A DNA stretch of 64,000 bases from JBNLAN01 sp050302175 (GCA_050302175.1 JBNLAN010000010.1:62001-126000); one strand, 5' to 3'. Counted from the stretch's first letter, positions 1 to 8,438 are shown. A program made the numbers and translations. Notes: generated by a model not told the origin, from the sequence alone.

Positions 1-656
1 GTTGCCGCATCGCCATTCTCCCACCACCAGCGCCCGGCGCGTTCATCTTCGCCGACCGTAATGGCACGAGTGCAGCACTCGCAACCGATGGAACGATAAT
101 GCATATCGAGCAACTTGTTGTAGGGCACATCATTCTCTCGAACATAGCCCCAGATATCATCCCAGCTCCAATCGAGCAGAGGATTGTACTTGGTCATCCC
201 GCCATAGACCGGATCGTGCTCAACGGCTTGCAGATCGGCTCGCCCTTCCGACTGCTGTCGACGGCGACCGGTAATCCAGGCCTCATATCCAGCCAATGCC
301 CGATTCAGCGGATGCACCTTGCGCACCTCGCAACAGCGCTTGCGCAACTCGACCGATTTACGGAACAGATTCACGCCATGCTCACGCACCATCGCCTCGA
401 CTTCCTGGCAATCGGGAAATACCACCTGAATGGTAATACCGTAGCGCTTCTCGACCGCATCAATCACATCATAGGTTGCCTGTGGCAGACGCCCGGTATC
501 CAGTGTCAGAATTGGGATATCGAGGTCATTGCGGCAGATCAGATCAATCATCACCGATGCCTCCGGCCCAAAGCTGCTCGGATAGGCAAGCTTGCTGCCA
601 TGCTTCGCCAGCGCCTCGCGCAACAGGCTGAGAGATTGTTCGACCGGATATCCCAT
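1..656 (-). CDS. cysH: Adenylylsulfate (APS) reductase, 3' part cut by window edge
   Basis: Reduces adenylylsulfate to sulfite in assimilatory sulfate reduction in the cytoplasm. About 218 codons are visible and the frame runs off the left edge. A nucleotide-binding segment SSFGPEAS is at about residues 27-34, and TGRRRQQS at 129-136 matches the family. A Cys-Cys pair (residues 108-109, in KRCCEVRK) and a second motif GCECCTR near residue 192 are both present. In the CysH family this CC...CxxC set binds a 4Fe-4S cluster and marks enzymes that use APS rather than PAPS, so I infer APS as substrate. The ATG lies 2 bases after the stop of the radical SAM/SLC13 gene, so it is the last visible gene of the sulfur operon. 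An extra Cys between the CxxC cysteines is unusual. Confidence 0.92.
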   Translation of the reverse strand, partial: MGYPVEQSLSLLREALAKHGSKLAYPSSFGPEASVMIDLICRNDLDIPILTLDTGRLPQATYDVIDAVEKRYGITIQVVFPDCQEVEAMVREHGVNLFRKSVELRKRCCEVRKVHPLNRALAGYEAWITGRRRQQSEGRADLQAVEHDPVYGGMTKYNPLLDWSWDDIWGYVRENDVPYNKLLDMHYRSIGCECCTRAITVGEDERAGRWWWENGDAA

Positions 657-658
657 GA

Positions 659-3301
659 TTACTCCACCACTCCTACCAGCGGCCACCAAAAATTAATTGT
701 CAGCGCAAACAGCAACAGAGCACAGAGCGACAAAGCGCTGCCAAAACCAATCATGCGCCCAAACCGCACATATCCCGTTCCGTAAATCATGGCGTTCGCA
801 GGCGTGCCCATCGGCAGCATGAAAGCAAAACCGGAGACAATACCCACCGTGAGCGCCACCATCACCGGATCAACCCCGGCAGCCGAGCCCAGCGGAATCG
901 CCAGCGGCAACATGATTGCTACCGCTGCTGAATTACTGATTGCTTCGGTTAGCAGCAGGGTCAACAGTGCCAGCAATACCAGCAACGCTGGGCCGGCAAG
1001 GCCATCCGGCCAAAGAGTTCCGGCCAGCCAGTTCGCAGCACCGGTCTTCTCCAGCGCCTTGGCCACAGCGATGGCACCGCCATACATTAATATCACACCC
1101 CAATCGACATGAGACTGAATCTCACGCCACTTCACGATACGCAGAGCAAACATCGCCACTACGGCAAGTAATGAAATTCCCGCCAAACCGGCAACCTCAC
1201 CCAGCAGTACCCAGCCAGACACTGTCACCAGCATCAGCGCCGCCATCATACGGCCGGAAACCGAGAGTTGCCCCAGTTCAAGCTGGCGTTCGGCAATTCG
1301 CTCACGCGCCCCAGCCATATCGATCACCACATTTGAGGCGGCCCGATTCAACCAGAGGGATGCCACCACCAGCATCAGCAGCACCACAGGAAAGGCGGAA
1401 AGGGTATAGTCGGCAAACGAGAAACCTTTACCGGTGGTCTCCTCCACGATAGCCAGCGCCAACGGGCCACGCGCGCCACCAAGCAGGGTGAGAGCCCCCC
1501 CGATCACCGCACCCCAGGCCAGTGCCAGAAAAAGCGCTGAGGCATAATGGTTACCCCGTTGCAAATCGAGGCCACGCACAATCGACCATACAATCGGCAG
1601 TAGCACCGCCACCACCGCATGCTCCGGCATGAAGCACGCCATAATGGCGGGAAGCATCAGAATCGCGAGCAACAGTCGTTTCGGGCTGTCACCGAAGCGG
1701 TTGAATACTGCCAGTGCCAGATGTTCGGAAAGCCCGGATTTCATTATCCCTGCAGCCAGAATGAAGGCGCCAAGAATGAAAAAAACCGCCTTGTTTCCGA
1801 ACATTGCATAGACGTCCGTCGCCGGCAGCACGCCAAGCAACGGCAGTAATGCCATCCCCAGAATCGAGGTCACAGCCAACGGTAAAAGTTGCGTCACCCA
1901 GAGCGTCAGACAGAGCAGGAAGACCAACAATGCCCGCCAGCCCTCAGCGCCCAGCGCATCGGGACCCGACTGAAGCAGTCCTCCCCAGAAAATTGTCGCA
2001 ATCACCGCAAGCGCGACAAATGGCGCACTTCGGGAAGCCAGCAGCATGTGCATGGGGCGCGAATCCATCTCGGCACGAATCGTATCGCCATCCTCGACCA
2101 GACGGACACGCAAATGGCGCCGGAACCCATCCAGCCAGCCGTGCAGCTTGCGCCCGAAGGAGGTCGATACCACTCGTTCGTGTAGCATCGTCTCACGTCC
2201 AAGCAATGCGCCCGACTCCATCGGGGTCAGCACGCGCCCCATGTCACGCAGGCGATGCGTGGGCAGTTGCGCCTCGGCAAGAAGCTCGTACTGCTCCAGC
2301 AGCGCCTGCTCGACATCATCCAGTGTCGGCAATGTCTCATTGGCCAGTGGTGTGCCGGGCAGCGGTCTGAATGGCAACAGTAGCGGCACCACTCCCATAT
2401 CGATCAATCGTTTCATGCCTGATACAGTTGCCGCCAGCGGTTCAAGGCCAACGATAAGATGGCTAACCACCGTACCAGGACGGAAAATCTTCTGCGCATA
2501 TTCCAGCGCCGTAAGAATCGCCTCCTGACCGCCCTCGGCATGTTTTCCGGGGCAGACTTCGGCAAAGCGTTGTGTATCCGCCACTTCCAGATTACAGATA
2601 AAAATATCGAGCCCTGCACTGTAGAGCTCATCGATCACCGTAACATCCTGCGGCGCAACTGTTTCCAGCGCGATCTGCCGATGCCCCAGATGTTTGCGCA
2701 GCAAGGCAATAAGCGGAATCAGACGCTTCAGCCCAACATCGGCACCGGGAGCAAAGCCGTTATAGAGATACACTGTATCAACCTCGCGCTCTGCAAGGGC
2801 AGCCCGCACCACCTCAACAAGCTCAAGCGAATCGCGCAGCGGAGGGGTCGGTTCATTCAGCATCGAATCGTACTGACAATAACCGCAAGCCTGTCCGGGC
2901 TGCGCAAAAAAGCCGCATCCCATGGATGGATGCAGGATCAGCAGGCGGTCGTGCAGGGAAGCGAAGCTGCCCATGCGAGCGCCGCCACGTGTTAAATGGC
3001 TATAGAACTTCGGAGTATGTACCAGTTCGACCGTCTCGGTTTCGCCCCCGCACTCAAGCCTTGCCTTCCCATCCTCAACATGCAGCGAAAAGCCGCTCTC
3101 TTCGGTGTAGGGTTGTCCTACCGGAACACTGCAAAACTGGCCGGTGGGAAGCCTGATATCCACTACGGACTCCACGGCATTGGCCTGCGCTACCCATTGA
3201 GATGCATGAGCAAGACCTTCCGGCAATGCCACACCACGACTCACGAGGGATAGTTTTGTACGCCCCGGATTGGCAAAAGGATGGAGGTCGGTAGAGTTCA
3301 T
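659..3301 (-). CDS. Radical-SAM-like domain fused to SLC13/DASS-type anion permease
   Basis: A predicted 880-residue fusion. Residues about 100-400 look like a radical SAM TIM-barrel of the BioB/lipoyl-synthase style: Cys129, Cys139 and Cys142 give CX9CX2C instead of the usual CX3CX2C, followed by segments such as VAPQDVTVIDELYSAGLD and VSHLIVGLEP. From about residue 425 the protein is hydrophobic with roughly a dozen membrane segments and resembles Na+/sulfate-dicarboxylate symporters (SLC13), with conserved-looking NSAAVAIMLPLA and MLPMGTPANAM segments. The upstream ATG at 3337 would sit inside the reductase gene. The ATG at 3301 overlaps the reductase stop as TGATG, so I use it. Position between sulfite reductase and cysH suggests sulfate or another oxyanion as cargo. 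The role of the radical SAM half is unknown. Confidence 0.85.
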   Translation of the reverse strand: MNSTDLHPFANPGRTKLSLVSRGVALPEGLAHASQWVAQANAVESVVDIRLPTGQFCSVPVGQPYTEESGFSLHVEDGKARLECGGETETVELVHTPKFYSHLTRGGARMGSFASLHDRLLILHPSMGCGFFAQPGQACGYCQYDSMLNEPTPPLRDSLELVEVVRAALAEREVDTVYLYNGFAPGADVGLKRLIPLIALLRKHLGHRQIALETVAPQDVTVIDELYSAGLDIFICNLEVADTQRFAEVCPGKHAEGGQEAILTALEYAQKIFRPGTVVSHLIVGLEPLAATVSGMKRLIDMGVVPLLLPFRPLPGTPLANETLPTLDDVEQALLEQYELLAEAQLPTHRLRDMGRVLTPMESGALLGRETMLHERVVSTSFGRKLHGWLDGFRRHLRVRLVEDGDTIRAEMDSRPMHMLLASRSAPFVALAVIATIFWGGLLQSGPDALGAEGWRALLVFLLCLTLWVTQLLPLAVTSILGMALLPLLGVLPATDVYAMFGNKAVFFILGAFILAAGIMKSGLSEHLALAVFNRFGDSPKRLLLAILMLPAIMACFMPEHAVVAVLLPIVWSIVRGLDLQRGNHYASALFLALAWGAVIGGALTLLGGARGPLALAIVEETTGKGFSFADYTLSAFPVVLLMLVVASLWLNRAASNVVIDMAGARERIAERQLELGQLSVSGRMMAALMLVTVSGWVLLGEVAGLAGISLLAVVAMFALRIVKWREIQSHVDWGVILMYGGAIAVAKALEKTGAANWLAGTLWPDGLAGPALLVLLALLTLLLTEAISNSAAVAIMLPLAIPLGSAAGVDPVMVALTVGIVSGFAFMLPMGTPANAMIYGTGYVRFGRMIGFGSALSLCALLLFALTINFWWPLVGVVE

Positions 3302-5664
3302 CAGAACGGTTTGCTCTTCTCCACCCGGATTTTCCACTGTGTTTCGGAGATCTTCTCTTTGCTCAAAACGGTCTGCCCCTGCTCTTCGAGCGAGAGGGGT
3401 ACATTGGCGATCGGCGCACCGTCATCGAGGATCACATCGAGCTGCGAACCGATTGGCATCGGCGAGAGCTTGATCTTGGTCTTCACAAAGTTCATCGGGC
3501 AGGCGACACCGGAGAGGTCGAACAGCTCGACGTCTGAACTAGCCGCTTCAGTTGCAGCAAGCTCTGCTTTCGCTTCAGACTTTGCCGCATCTTTGGGCAC
3601 GGCAGCAAAACGGGTTGCCGCCAATGCCACCCACGCCGACTGCACCTCTTTCAGCTTGGTCACACCCGGCGCCGGATCGGCGATATCGATGCCCATCAAA
3701 GCGGATTGAACAGCATTGAAACCGTCACGCACTTCGGCGTCACCGCTCACATTTCCGGCCAGCAGACCGAAGACGGCACTATCCTCTTCCGGCGCTTCAC
3801 CGAACGGCACCAGAAATGCACGCGCCGTTGAGATGGCCGAACGACGCAGCGCGGTCAGCGCCTCACTCCAGAACATCGCATCGGTGTGAGCGCGGGCGAT
3901 CAACAGCTCGTACTCCGCTTCGGAGACCAGCGCATCGGTCATCGAGAGCACCGCACCGGCACACTCGCCCTTCTTGTTACCCTTGGTGTTAAATGCCTCG
4001 TTCTCGCTCCAGTCGTAGATTAAACCTTCCACCTCGCCTTCACCGGCACCGAATGGTGCAAGAATGGCGTTGATCGCCTCCTGACCGATACGGGATGCCC
4101 AATCGTGAACCGACTCATCAGCCTTACGCTGATCCTTGTAGGCATTAAGCACGGCGATTCCTGCTTCAGGAGCACGCTTGGCCGGTACCGGGTCGGTGGC
4201 GAAGGCCAGCGGCTGACCGCCCTTGCCGGAACCGCCGACATGCAACTGGTAGTGGGGCACCGCCTGCCCTTCGATCTTCTTGGCAAGGCCGTGGAAACCG
4301 AGGTCGGCAATATGGTGACGCGCACATGAGTGCTGACAGCCGGAGGCTTTGACCGTCAACCCGGCAAGGGTCGGATCCTGCTTCAGCTCGACCATCAGCG
4401 GCTGCATCGCCTCTGCCAAACCGCGCGATGATGTAATGCCAAGACGGCAGGTCTCGGTGCCAGGGCAGGCGACGATATCGGCGATACCGCGTGCATACTC
4501 TGTGGCAAGACCGGCAGCTTTCAGCACCGCCAGCGCCGCATCGACCCTGGACGGATCGACATCGGCAATGAGCATGCCCTGCTCGGTGGTGACACGCAGT
4601 TCCTCCGTACCTGCCGCACGCGCAGCATTGGCTACGGCACGACACTGATCCGGCGTCAGGTCGCCACGGAAGAGGTTGAGCAGGATGGCGCTCTTGCCGT
4701 TGTGCTGCGTCACCACACCATCTGCTGAAACCGGAAATTCGCCTGTTGCAGCGCGCCAGTTTGCTTCCGGGTAACCAGGATCGGAGGCGTGCGTCTTCTC
4801 GATCACGGCACGCTGCTTTTTGTACTCCTCGATGAAGCCCACTTCGCCCAGCTGCTGCGCCACGTACTTCATACGAGCACGGGCACGGCGTTTGCGGTCG
4901 GAGTATTTGAAGTGAATGCGCATCAGCGCCTCACCAACCAGCAGCAGTTCGGATTCGGGCACGAACTCATCGAGCAGGATCGCCGCCATCGGCTGTGAGG
5001 AGAGGCCACCGGCCGCCCAGACCTGGAAGCCGTGCTCTTTCCCATTAGGCCCATCTTTTTCGGTGGCGATGAAGCCGATGTCGTGCATACCCGAAAGACC
5101 GCAATCGGTGGCACAGCCAGAGAAGGTCACCTTGAACTTACGCGGGAACTGCTGCCCTAGCGGATGGCGCAGGAAAAACTCGGCGAATTTTCTGGCATGG
5201 ACGGTCACGTCGGCACGCTCGGCCGGGCAGCGCCCGGCAAGAAAACAGGTGGTAACGTTTCGCACGGTATTACCGCACGCCTCGCGCGTGGTCAGCCCTG
5301 CCGCATCCAGCTTACGCAAAAACGGCAGCACATTTTCCAGCTTGACGAAGTTGGTCTGGATATCCTGGCGGGTCGTCACATGGGCAAACTTCGGTGGATT
5401 CTCACTCAAGGTACCATCGGTTGGCAGCTCGCCAGCATAAGCCTCAACGCAGTCACCGATCACATCGAGCTGACCCGGGGTCAGCACACCACCCGGCAGT
5501 TTGACGCGAACCATCTGCACGCCCTCCTGCCGCTGACCGTAGACACCCATCTGAAGGCGGAACGGCGTGAAACGCTCCTCCGACATATCACCGGCGAGGA
5601 AGGCTTTGAGTCCTGCTTCGAACTCATCGACATCGGCTGTCTGTGCAAATTCAAATTCTGCCAT
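3301..5664 (-). CDS. Sulfite/nitrite reductase, double siroheme-type, with C-terminal TusA domain
   Basis: A 787-residue protein that probably reduces sulfite to sulfide. It has two homologous ferrite-reductase halves. The first carries a CX5C (Cys140, Cys146) and CX3C (Cys184, Cys188) set; the second carries CPGTETC (Cys400, Cys406) and SGCQHSC (Cys443, Cys447). In this family one such set binds the coupled 4Fe-4S/siroheme centre, usually in the C-terminal half only, so two complete sets are notable. A helical stretch (about 500-690) of no clear family follows, then an Ala-rich linker and a TusA-like domain (about 710-787) with CPMNFVK (Cys722). The TusA domain could pass sulfide sulfur on to the E1/carrier pair encoded upstream. 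The ATG at 5664 has an AGAGG about 10 bases upstream. The stop overlaps the next start as TGATG. Confidence 0.9.
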   Translation of the reverse strand: MAEFEFAQTADVDEFEAGLKAFLAGDMSEERFTPFRLQMGVYGQRQEGVQMVRVKLPGGVLTPGQLDVIGDCVEAYAGELPTDGTLSENPPKFAHVTTRQDIQTNFVKLENVLPFLRKLDAAGLTTREACGNTVRNVTTCFLAGRCPAERADVTVHARKFAEFFLRHPLGQQFPRKFKVTFSGCATDCGLSGMHDIGFIATEKDGPNGKEHGFQVWAAGGLSSQPMAAILLDEFVPESELLLVGEALMRIHFKYSDRKRRARARMKYVAQQLGEVGFIEEYKKQRAVIEKTHASDPGYPEANWRAATGEFPVSADGVVTQHNGKSAILLNLFRGDLTPDQCRAVANAARAAGTEELRVTTEQGMLIADVDPSRVDAALAVLKAAGLATEYARGIADIVACPGTETCRLGITSSRGLAEAMQPLMVELKQDPTLAGLTVKASGCQHSCARHHIADLGFHGLAKKIEGQAVPHYQLHVGGSGKGGQPLAFATDPVPAKRAPEAGIAVLNAYKDQRKADESVHDWASRIGQEAINAILAPFGAGEGEVEGLIYDWSENEAFNTKGNKKGECAGAVLSMTDALVSEAEYELLIARAHTDAMFWSEALTALRRSAISTARAFLVPFGEAPEEDSAVFGLLAGNVSGDAEVRDGFNAVQSALMGIDIADPAPGVTKLKEVQSAWVALAATRFAAVPKDAAKSEAKAELAATEAASSDVELFDLSGVACPMNFVKTKIKLSPMPIGSQLDVILDDGAPIANVPLSLEEQGQTVLSKEKISETQWKIRVEKSKPF

Positions 5665-5683
5665 GTTCGTAAAACCTCTATTT

Positions 5684-5754
5684 TTACCACAGAGACTCGG
5701 AGGCACAGAGATTATTTAGGATAGACTCTGTGTTCTCTGTGCCTCTGCGGTTAA
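5684..5754. repeat. CACAGAG-type palindromic intergenic repeat, copy 1
   Basis: Imperfect inverted repeat with arms like TTACCACAGAGACTCGGAGG and CTCTGTGCCTCTGCGGTTAA, rich in CACAGAG units. Two further copies are at 8439-8502 and 30364-30434. It lies about 20 bases upstream of the sulfite reductase start. Confidence 0.8.
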
Positions 5755-5783
5755 CATCAACTGTGGCCTAGTAGCTATAACCT

Positions 5784-6608
5784 TTAACTGTGACCGAGTT
5801 GCAATTCACACGCCTGCTCGTAAGTGACAAGATCGGTGATGGTCGGATTGTCGCCACAGAGAGGGCAGCCCGGATCCTTACGCAATTTCAGCTTCTTCCA
5901 CTCCATTCTGAGTGCATCGAAAGTCATCAGCTTGCCGGAGAGTGAGTCGCCGATACCGAGCAGCTCTTTCACCGCCTCGACCGCCTGAATGGTGCCAACC
6001 GCACCGGCCAGAGCACCCAGAATGCCCGCTTCCGAACATGACGGAACCAGACCCGCCGGTGGCGGCTCAGGGTAAAGGCAACGATAGCAAGGACCTTCCT
6101 TATCGACATGCGGCTTGTAGGTAGCCACCTGCCCCTCGAAGCGAAACATCGCACCGGAGATCAGCGGCTTCTTCTCGAAATAGCAGGCATCGTTGACCAG
6201 AAAACGGGTCGGGAAGTTGTCGCAACCGTCGATGATCAGATCATATTCGCGGATGATGTCACGGATGTTCTCTTCGGTGACGAAGTAATTATAAGTCTTC
6301 ACGTTCACATCCGGATTAAGCGCCTGCATGGTCTCACGCGCAGACTCGACCTTCGGCATGCCGACACGATCCTCGTTGTGAATAATCTGACGTTGCAGGT
6401 TGGAGGAGTCCACCACGTCAGCGTCAGCGATTCCGATGGTGCCGACACCGGCTGCTGCCAGATAGTAGGCGACAGGCGAGCCGAGGCCACCTGCGCCAAT
6501 CATGAACACCTTGGACTCAAGCAGCTTGCTCTGACCCTCGGCACCCACTTCGGGGAGGATGATATGGCGCGAATAGCGCTCAATCTGTTTCTCTGTAAAA
6601 TCAATCAC
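5784..6608 (-). CDS. moeB: MoeB/ThiF/HesA-family sulfur-carrier adenylyltransferase
   Basis: A 274-residue E1-like enzyme that adenylates the C-terminal Gly of a ThiS/MoaD-type carrier. Visible features are the nucleotide-binding GAGGLGSP near residue 38, the family DNFPTRF segment near residue 130, and two CxxC pairs (CYRC, CPLC) that bind zinc in this family. The likely catalytic/persulfide-accepting Cys is in VPSCSEAG. The start is GTG at 6608 with GGAG 7 bases upstream. The gene sits between the carrier gene and the TusA-tailed sulfite reductase, so I infer it activates the GGC-ending carrier rather than serving molybdopterin or thiamine synthesis. The symbol is by family only; thiF or a CysO-activating enzyme are alternatives. 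Confidence 0.88.
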   Translation of the reverse strand: MIDFTEKQIERYSRHIILPEVGAEGQSKLLESKVFMIGAGGLGSPVAYYLAAAGVGTIGIADADVVDSSNLQRQIIHNEDRVGMPKVESARETMQALNPDVNVKTYNYFVTEENIRDIIREYDLIIDGCDNFPTRFLVNDACYFEKKPLISGAMFRFEGQVATYKPHVDKEGPCYRCLYPEPPPAGLVPSCSEAGILGALAGAVGTIQAVEAVKELLGIGDSLSGKLMTFDALRMEWKKLKLRKDPGCPLCGDNPTITDLVTYEQACELQLGHS

Positions 6609-6647
6609 TTATAGTCTCCACTATTTTACCATTCAATCTTTCAAGCG

Positions 6648-6752
6648 GATTTATATGTGTGCAGTTGCAAGGCGTGGAAGATTCGAAGCGCGCAGCGTAT
6701 TAGCAATACGCGAGCACTGTAGAATCGAACACAACGCCGCAAATGTGCATAT
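6648..6752. repeat. Structured intergenic repeat, GCGTATT family, copy A
   Basis: About 105 bp with long imperfect outer arms (TTATATGTGTGCAGTTGC... paired with ...AAATGTGCATATAGA) around an inner hairpin GCGTATT-AGC-AATACGC. It shares a core with 8025-8123, including GAAGCGC.AGCGTATT and GCAATACGCGAGCACTG. It fills the gap between cysK and the moeB-like gene. The function is unknown. Confidence 0.75.
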
Positions 6753-6763
6753 AGAAGCCGCGA

Positions 6764-7696
6764 CTAAACTTCGATGCCTTTGAAAAGGTCGGTGGACATG
6801 TAACGCTCGGCCATCGAGGGAATAATCACCACGATGCGCTTGCCCTTCATTTCAGGCCTTGCCGCAATCTTAAGTGCAGCTGTTACAGCTGCACCGGACG
6901 AGATGCCACCGGCAATCCCCTCCTCATCGGCCATGCGACGCGCCATCTCAAACGCCTCCTCATTGGTGACCTGTTCAATGCCGTCAATAATCTCGACATT
7001 CAGGTTTTTCGGGATAAAACCTGCGCCAATGCCCTGAATCTTGTGCGGGCCGGGCTGACCACCGGAGATCACCGGAGAATCGGCCGGCTCCACGGCAAAT
7101 GCCTTGAAATCGGGATTGCGCGATTTGATAACTTCACTCACACCTGTAATCGTGCCGCCAGTACCCACACCTGCCACAATCGCATCGATGTTGCCATCGG
7201 TATCGCGCCAGATCTCCTCGGCGGTAGTCTTGCGATGAATCTCGGGGTTGGCCGGATTCTCGAACTGCTGCGGCATGAATGCGCCTTCGGTGGTCGCAGC
7301 CAGCTCCTTGGCACGCTCGATTGCACCCTTCATGCCCAACTTGGCAGGGGTGAGCTCCAGTTCGGCACCCAGCAGACGCAGCAGCTTGCGGCGCTCAAGA
7401 CTCATCGATTCGGGCATGGTCAAAATACAGCGATATCCGCGTGCCCGCGCCACAAAGGCCAATGCAATACCCGTATTACCGGAAGTTGGCTCAACGATAA
7501 TGCCGCCCGGCTTTAACCGCCCATCCTTCTCGGCTGCATCAATCATTGCTTTGCCGATACGGTCTTTTACTGAGTTCAACGGATTAAAGAATTCCAGCTT
7601 AAGCACGATCTCGGCAGGCAGATTGGCTCCGATACGTTGCAAACGCACCAGCGGCGTACGTCCTATGGTTTCAGCAGCATTGGCATAGATTGTCAT
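6764..7696 (-). CDS. cysK: Cysteine synthase (O-acetylserine sulfhydrylase)
   Basis: A 310-residue PLP enzyme that makes L-cysteine from an activated serine and sulfide or a thiocarboxylate donor. The PLP lysine lies in NSVKDR near residue 42, the substrate-binding loop is EPTSGNTG near residue 68, and the phosphate loop is GVGTGGT near residue 175. Length is typical of CysK/CysM. AAGGGG precedes the ATG. It lies downstream of the NIL and carrier genes and upstream of the E1-like gene, which resembles the M. tuberculosis CysO/CysM arrangement. Whether it prefers free sulfide or the carrier thiocarboxylate cannot be read from the sequence. Confidence 0.93.
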   Translation of the reverse strand: MTIYANAAETIGRTPLVRLQRIGANLPAEIVLKLEFFNPLNSVKDRIGKAMIDAAEKDGRLKPGGIIVEPTSGNTGIALAFVARARGYRCILTMPESMSLERRKLLRLLGAELELTPAKLGMKGAIERAKELAATTEGAFMPQQFENPANPEIHRKTTAEEIWRDTDGNIDAIVAGVGTGGTITGVSEVIKSRNPDFKAFAVEPADSPVISGGQPGPHKIQGIGAGFIPKNLNVEIIDGIEQVTNEEAFEMARRMADEEGIAGGISSGAAVTAALKIAARPEMKGKRIVVIIPSMAERYMSTDLFKGIEV

Positions 7697-7750
7697 ATCA
7701 CACCCCTTATTATGTTGTTAGATGAAATATACACTTTATGGAGCGTTATT

Positions 7751-7990
7751 TCAACCAGCGATCACACTCTGCTCAATCGGCTCGACATGCACGCCCTGCT
7801 TCTCAAGCCATTTGACACTGGCTTCCACCACATCATTTTCGCCTTCAATCTCAAGGCCGACGAGGCCCATGTGATCCTTCACCTCGGCTGTACGAATGTT
7901 GGTAATCACGTCGAACTCTTTCGCCAGCTTCCAGATGACCGGCTCTTTGACCGAATCCTCGTTGAATGTCAGATAGACACGCAGTTTCAT
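7751..7990 (-). CDS. Stand-alone NIL-domain protein
   Basis: A 79-residue protein with the NIL fold pattern (MKLRVYLTFNEDSVKEP at the start, FDVITNIRTAEV in the middle). NIL domains occur at the C-terminus of the methionine transporter ATPase MetN, where they bind methionine, and fused to ferredoxin domains in proteins tied to homocysteine synthesis in methanogens. Here the domain is alone, without a ferredoxin. Its place between the sulfur carrier and cysteine synthase, under a SAM riboswitch, suggests a sulfur amino-acid sensor or a sulfur-transfer accessory. Which of the two is unknown. A G-run 6 bases upstream of the ATG serves as ribosome binding site. Confidence 0.85.
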   Translation of the reverse strand: MKLRVYLTFNEDSVKEPVIWKLAKEFDVITNIRTAEVKDHMGLVGLEIEGENDVVEASVKWLEKQGVHVEPIEQSVIAG

Positions 7991-8024
7991 GTTATCGCCC
8001 CCAAATTAATTCCTCTGAAATCGA

Positions 8025-8123
8025 AATGTTTTTCGATAGCAGGCGTGGAGCAATCGAAGCGCAGAGCGTATTGGCAATACGCGAGCACTGGAGATGCGAA
8101 CGCAACGCCGCTAGCGGACAAAC
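8025..8123. repeat. Structured intergenic repeat, GCGTATT family, copy B
   Basis: A second copy of the element at 6648-6752. The shared core includes GGCGTGGA, AATCGAAGCGC, AGCGTATTGGCAATACGC and CGAGCACTG, ending in CAACGCCGC. It fills the gap between the NIL gene and the carrier gene. Both copies keep the outer inverted arms and the inner hairpin while the flanks differ. Confidence 0.75.
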
Positions 8124-8131
8124 AGGCGATT

Positions 8132-8410
8132 TCAGCAACCGCCAGCAATAGCTGGAACGATAGACACTTCGTCGCCGTCTTTCAGTGCAGTATTACGGCC
8201 ATCGAGAAAACGAACATCCTCATCGTTCACATAGACATTCACAAAACGGCGGATTTCACCAGCATCGTCGCACAAACGCTCTTTCAGGCCTGCGTGAGCG
8301 GCTTCCAGATTGTCGATCAACTCACCGATAGTTGCTGCTTCGATGCTGACTTCATCAGCACCGCCGGTCAGTTTACGCAGCGGGGTTGGGATACGTACGT
8401 TTACACTCAT
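8132..8410 (-). CDS. ThiS/MoaD-family sulfur carrier ending in Gly-Gly-Cys
   Basis: A 92-residue ubiquitin-fold carrier (MSVNVRIPTPLRKLTGG start, FVNVYVNDEDVRFL in the middle, DEVSIVPAIAGGC end). It is closest in style to CysO of M. tuberculosis, whose C-terminal GG becomes a thiocarboxylate used by cysteine synthase. Here the di-glycine is followed by one encoded Cys before the TGA. Carriers with extra C-terminal residues (QbsE, HcyS) need a JAMM-type protease before activation, and no such protease is in this window. Neighbours are thrC upstream and NIL, cysK and an E1 downstream, all downstream of one SAM riboswitch. An AGGAG precedes the ATG. Confidence 0.9.
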   Translation of the reverse strand: MSVNVRIPTPLRKLTGGADEVSIEAATIGELIDNLEAAHAGLKERLCDDAGEIRRFVNVYVNDEDVRFLDGRNTALKDGDEVSIVPAIAGGC

Positions 8411-8438
8411 TTTCTAACTCCTGTTACTTTTTAAACTT

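Noticed and set aside
99..785. Plus-strand frame of 228 codons at the left end
   Set aside because: It is antisense to cysH, whose family motifs are clear on the minus strand. The plus-strand product has no recognisable features.
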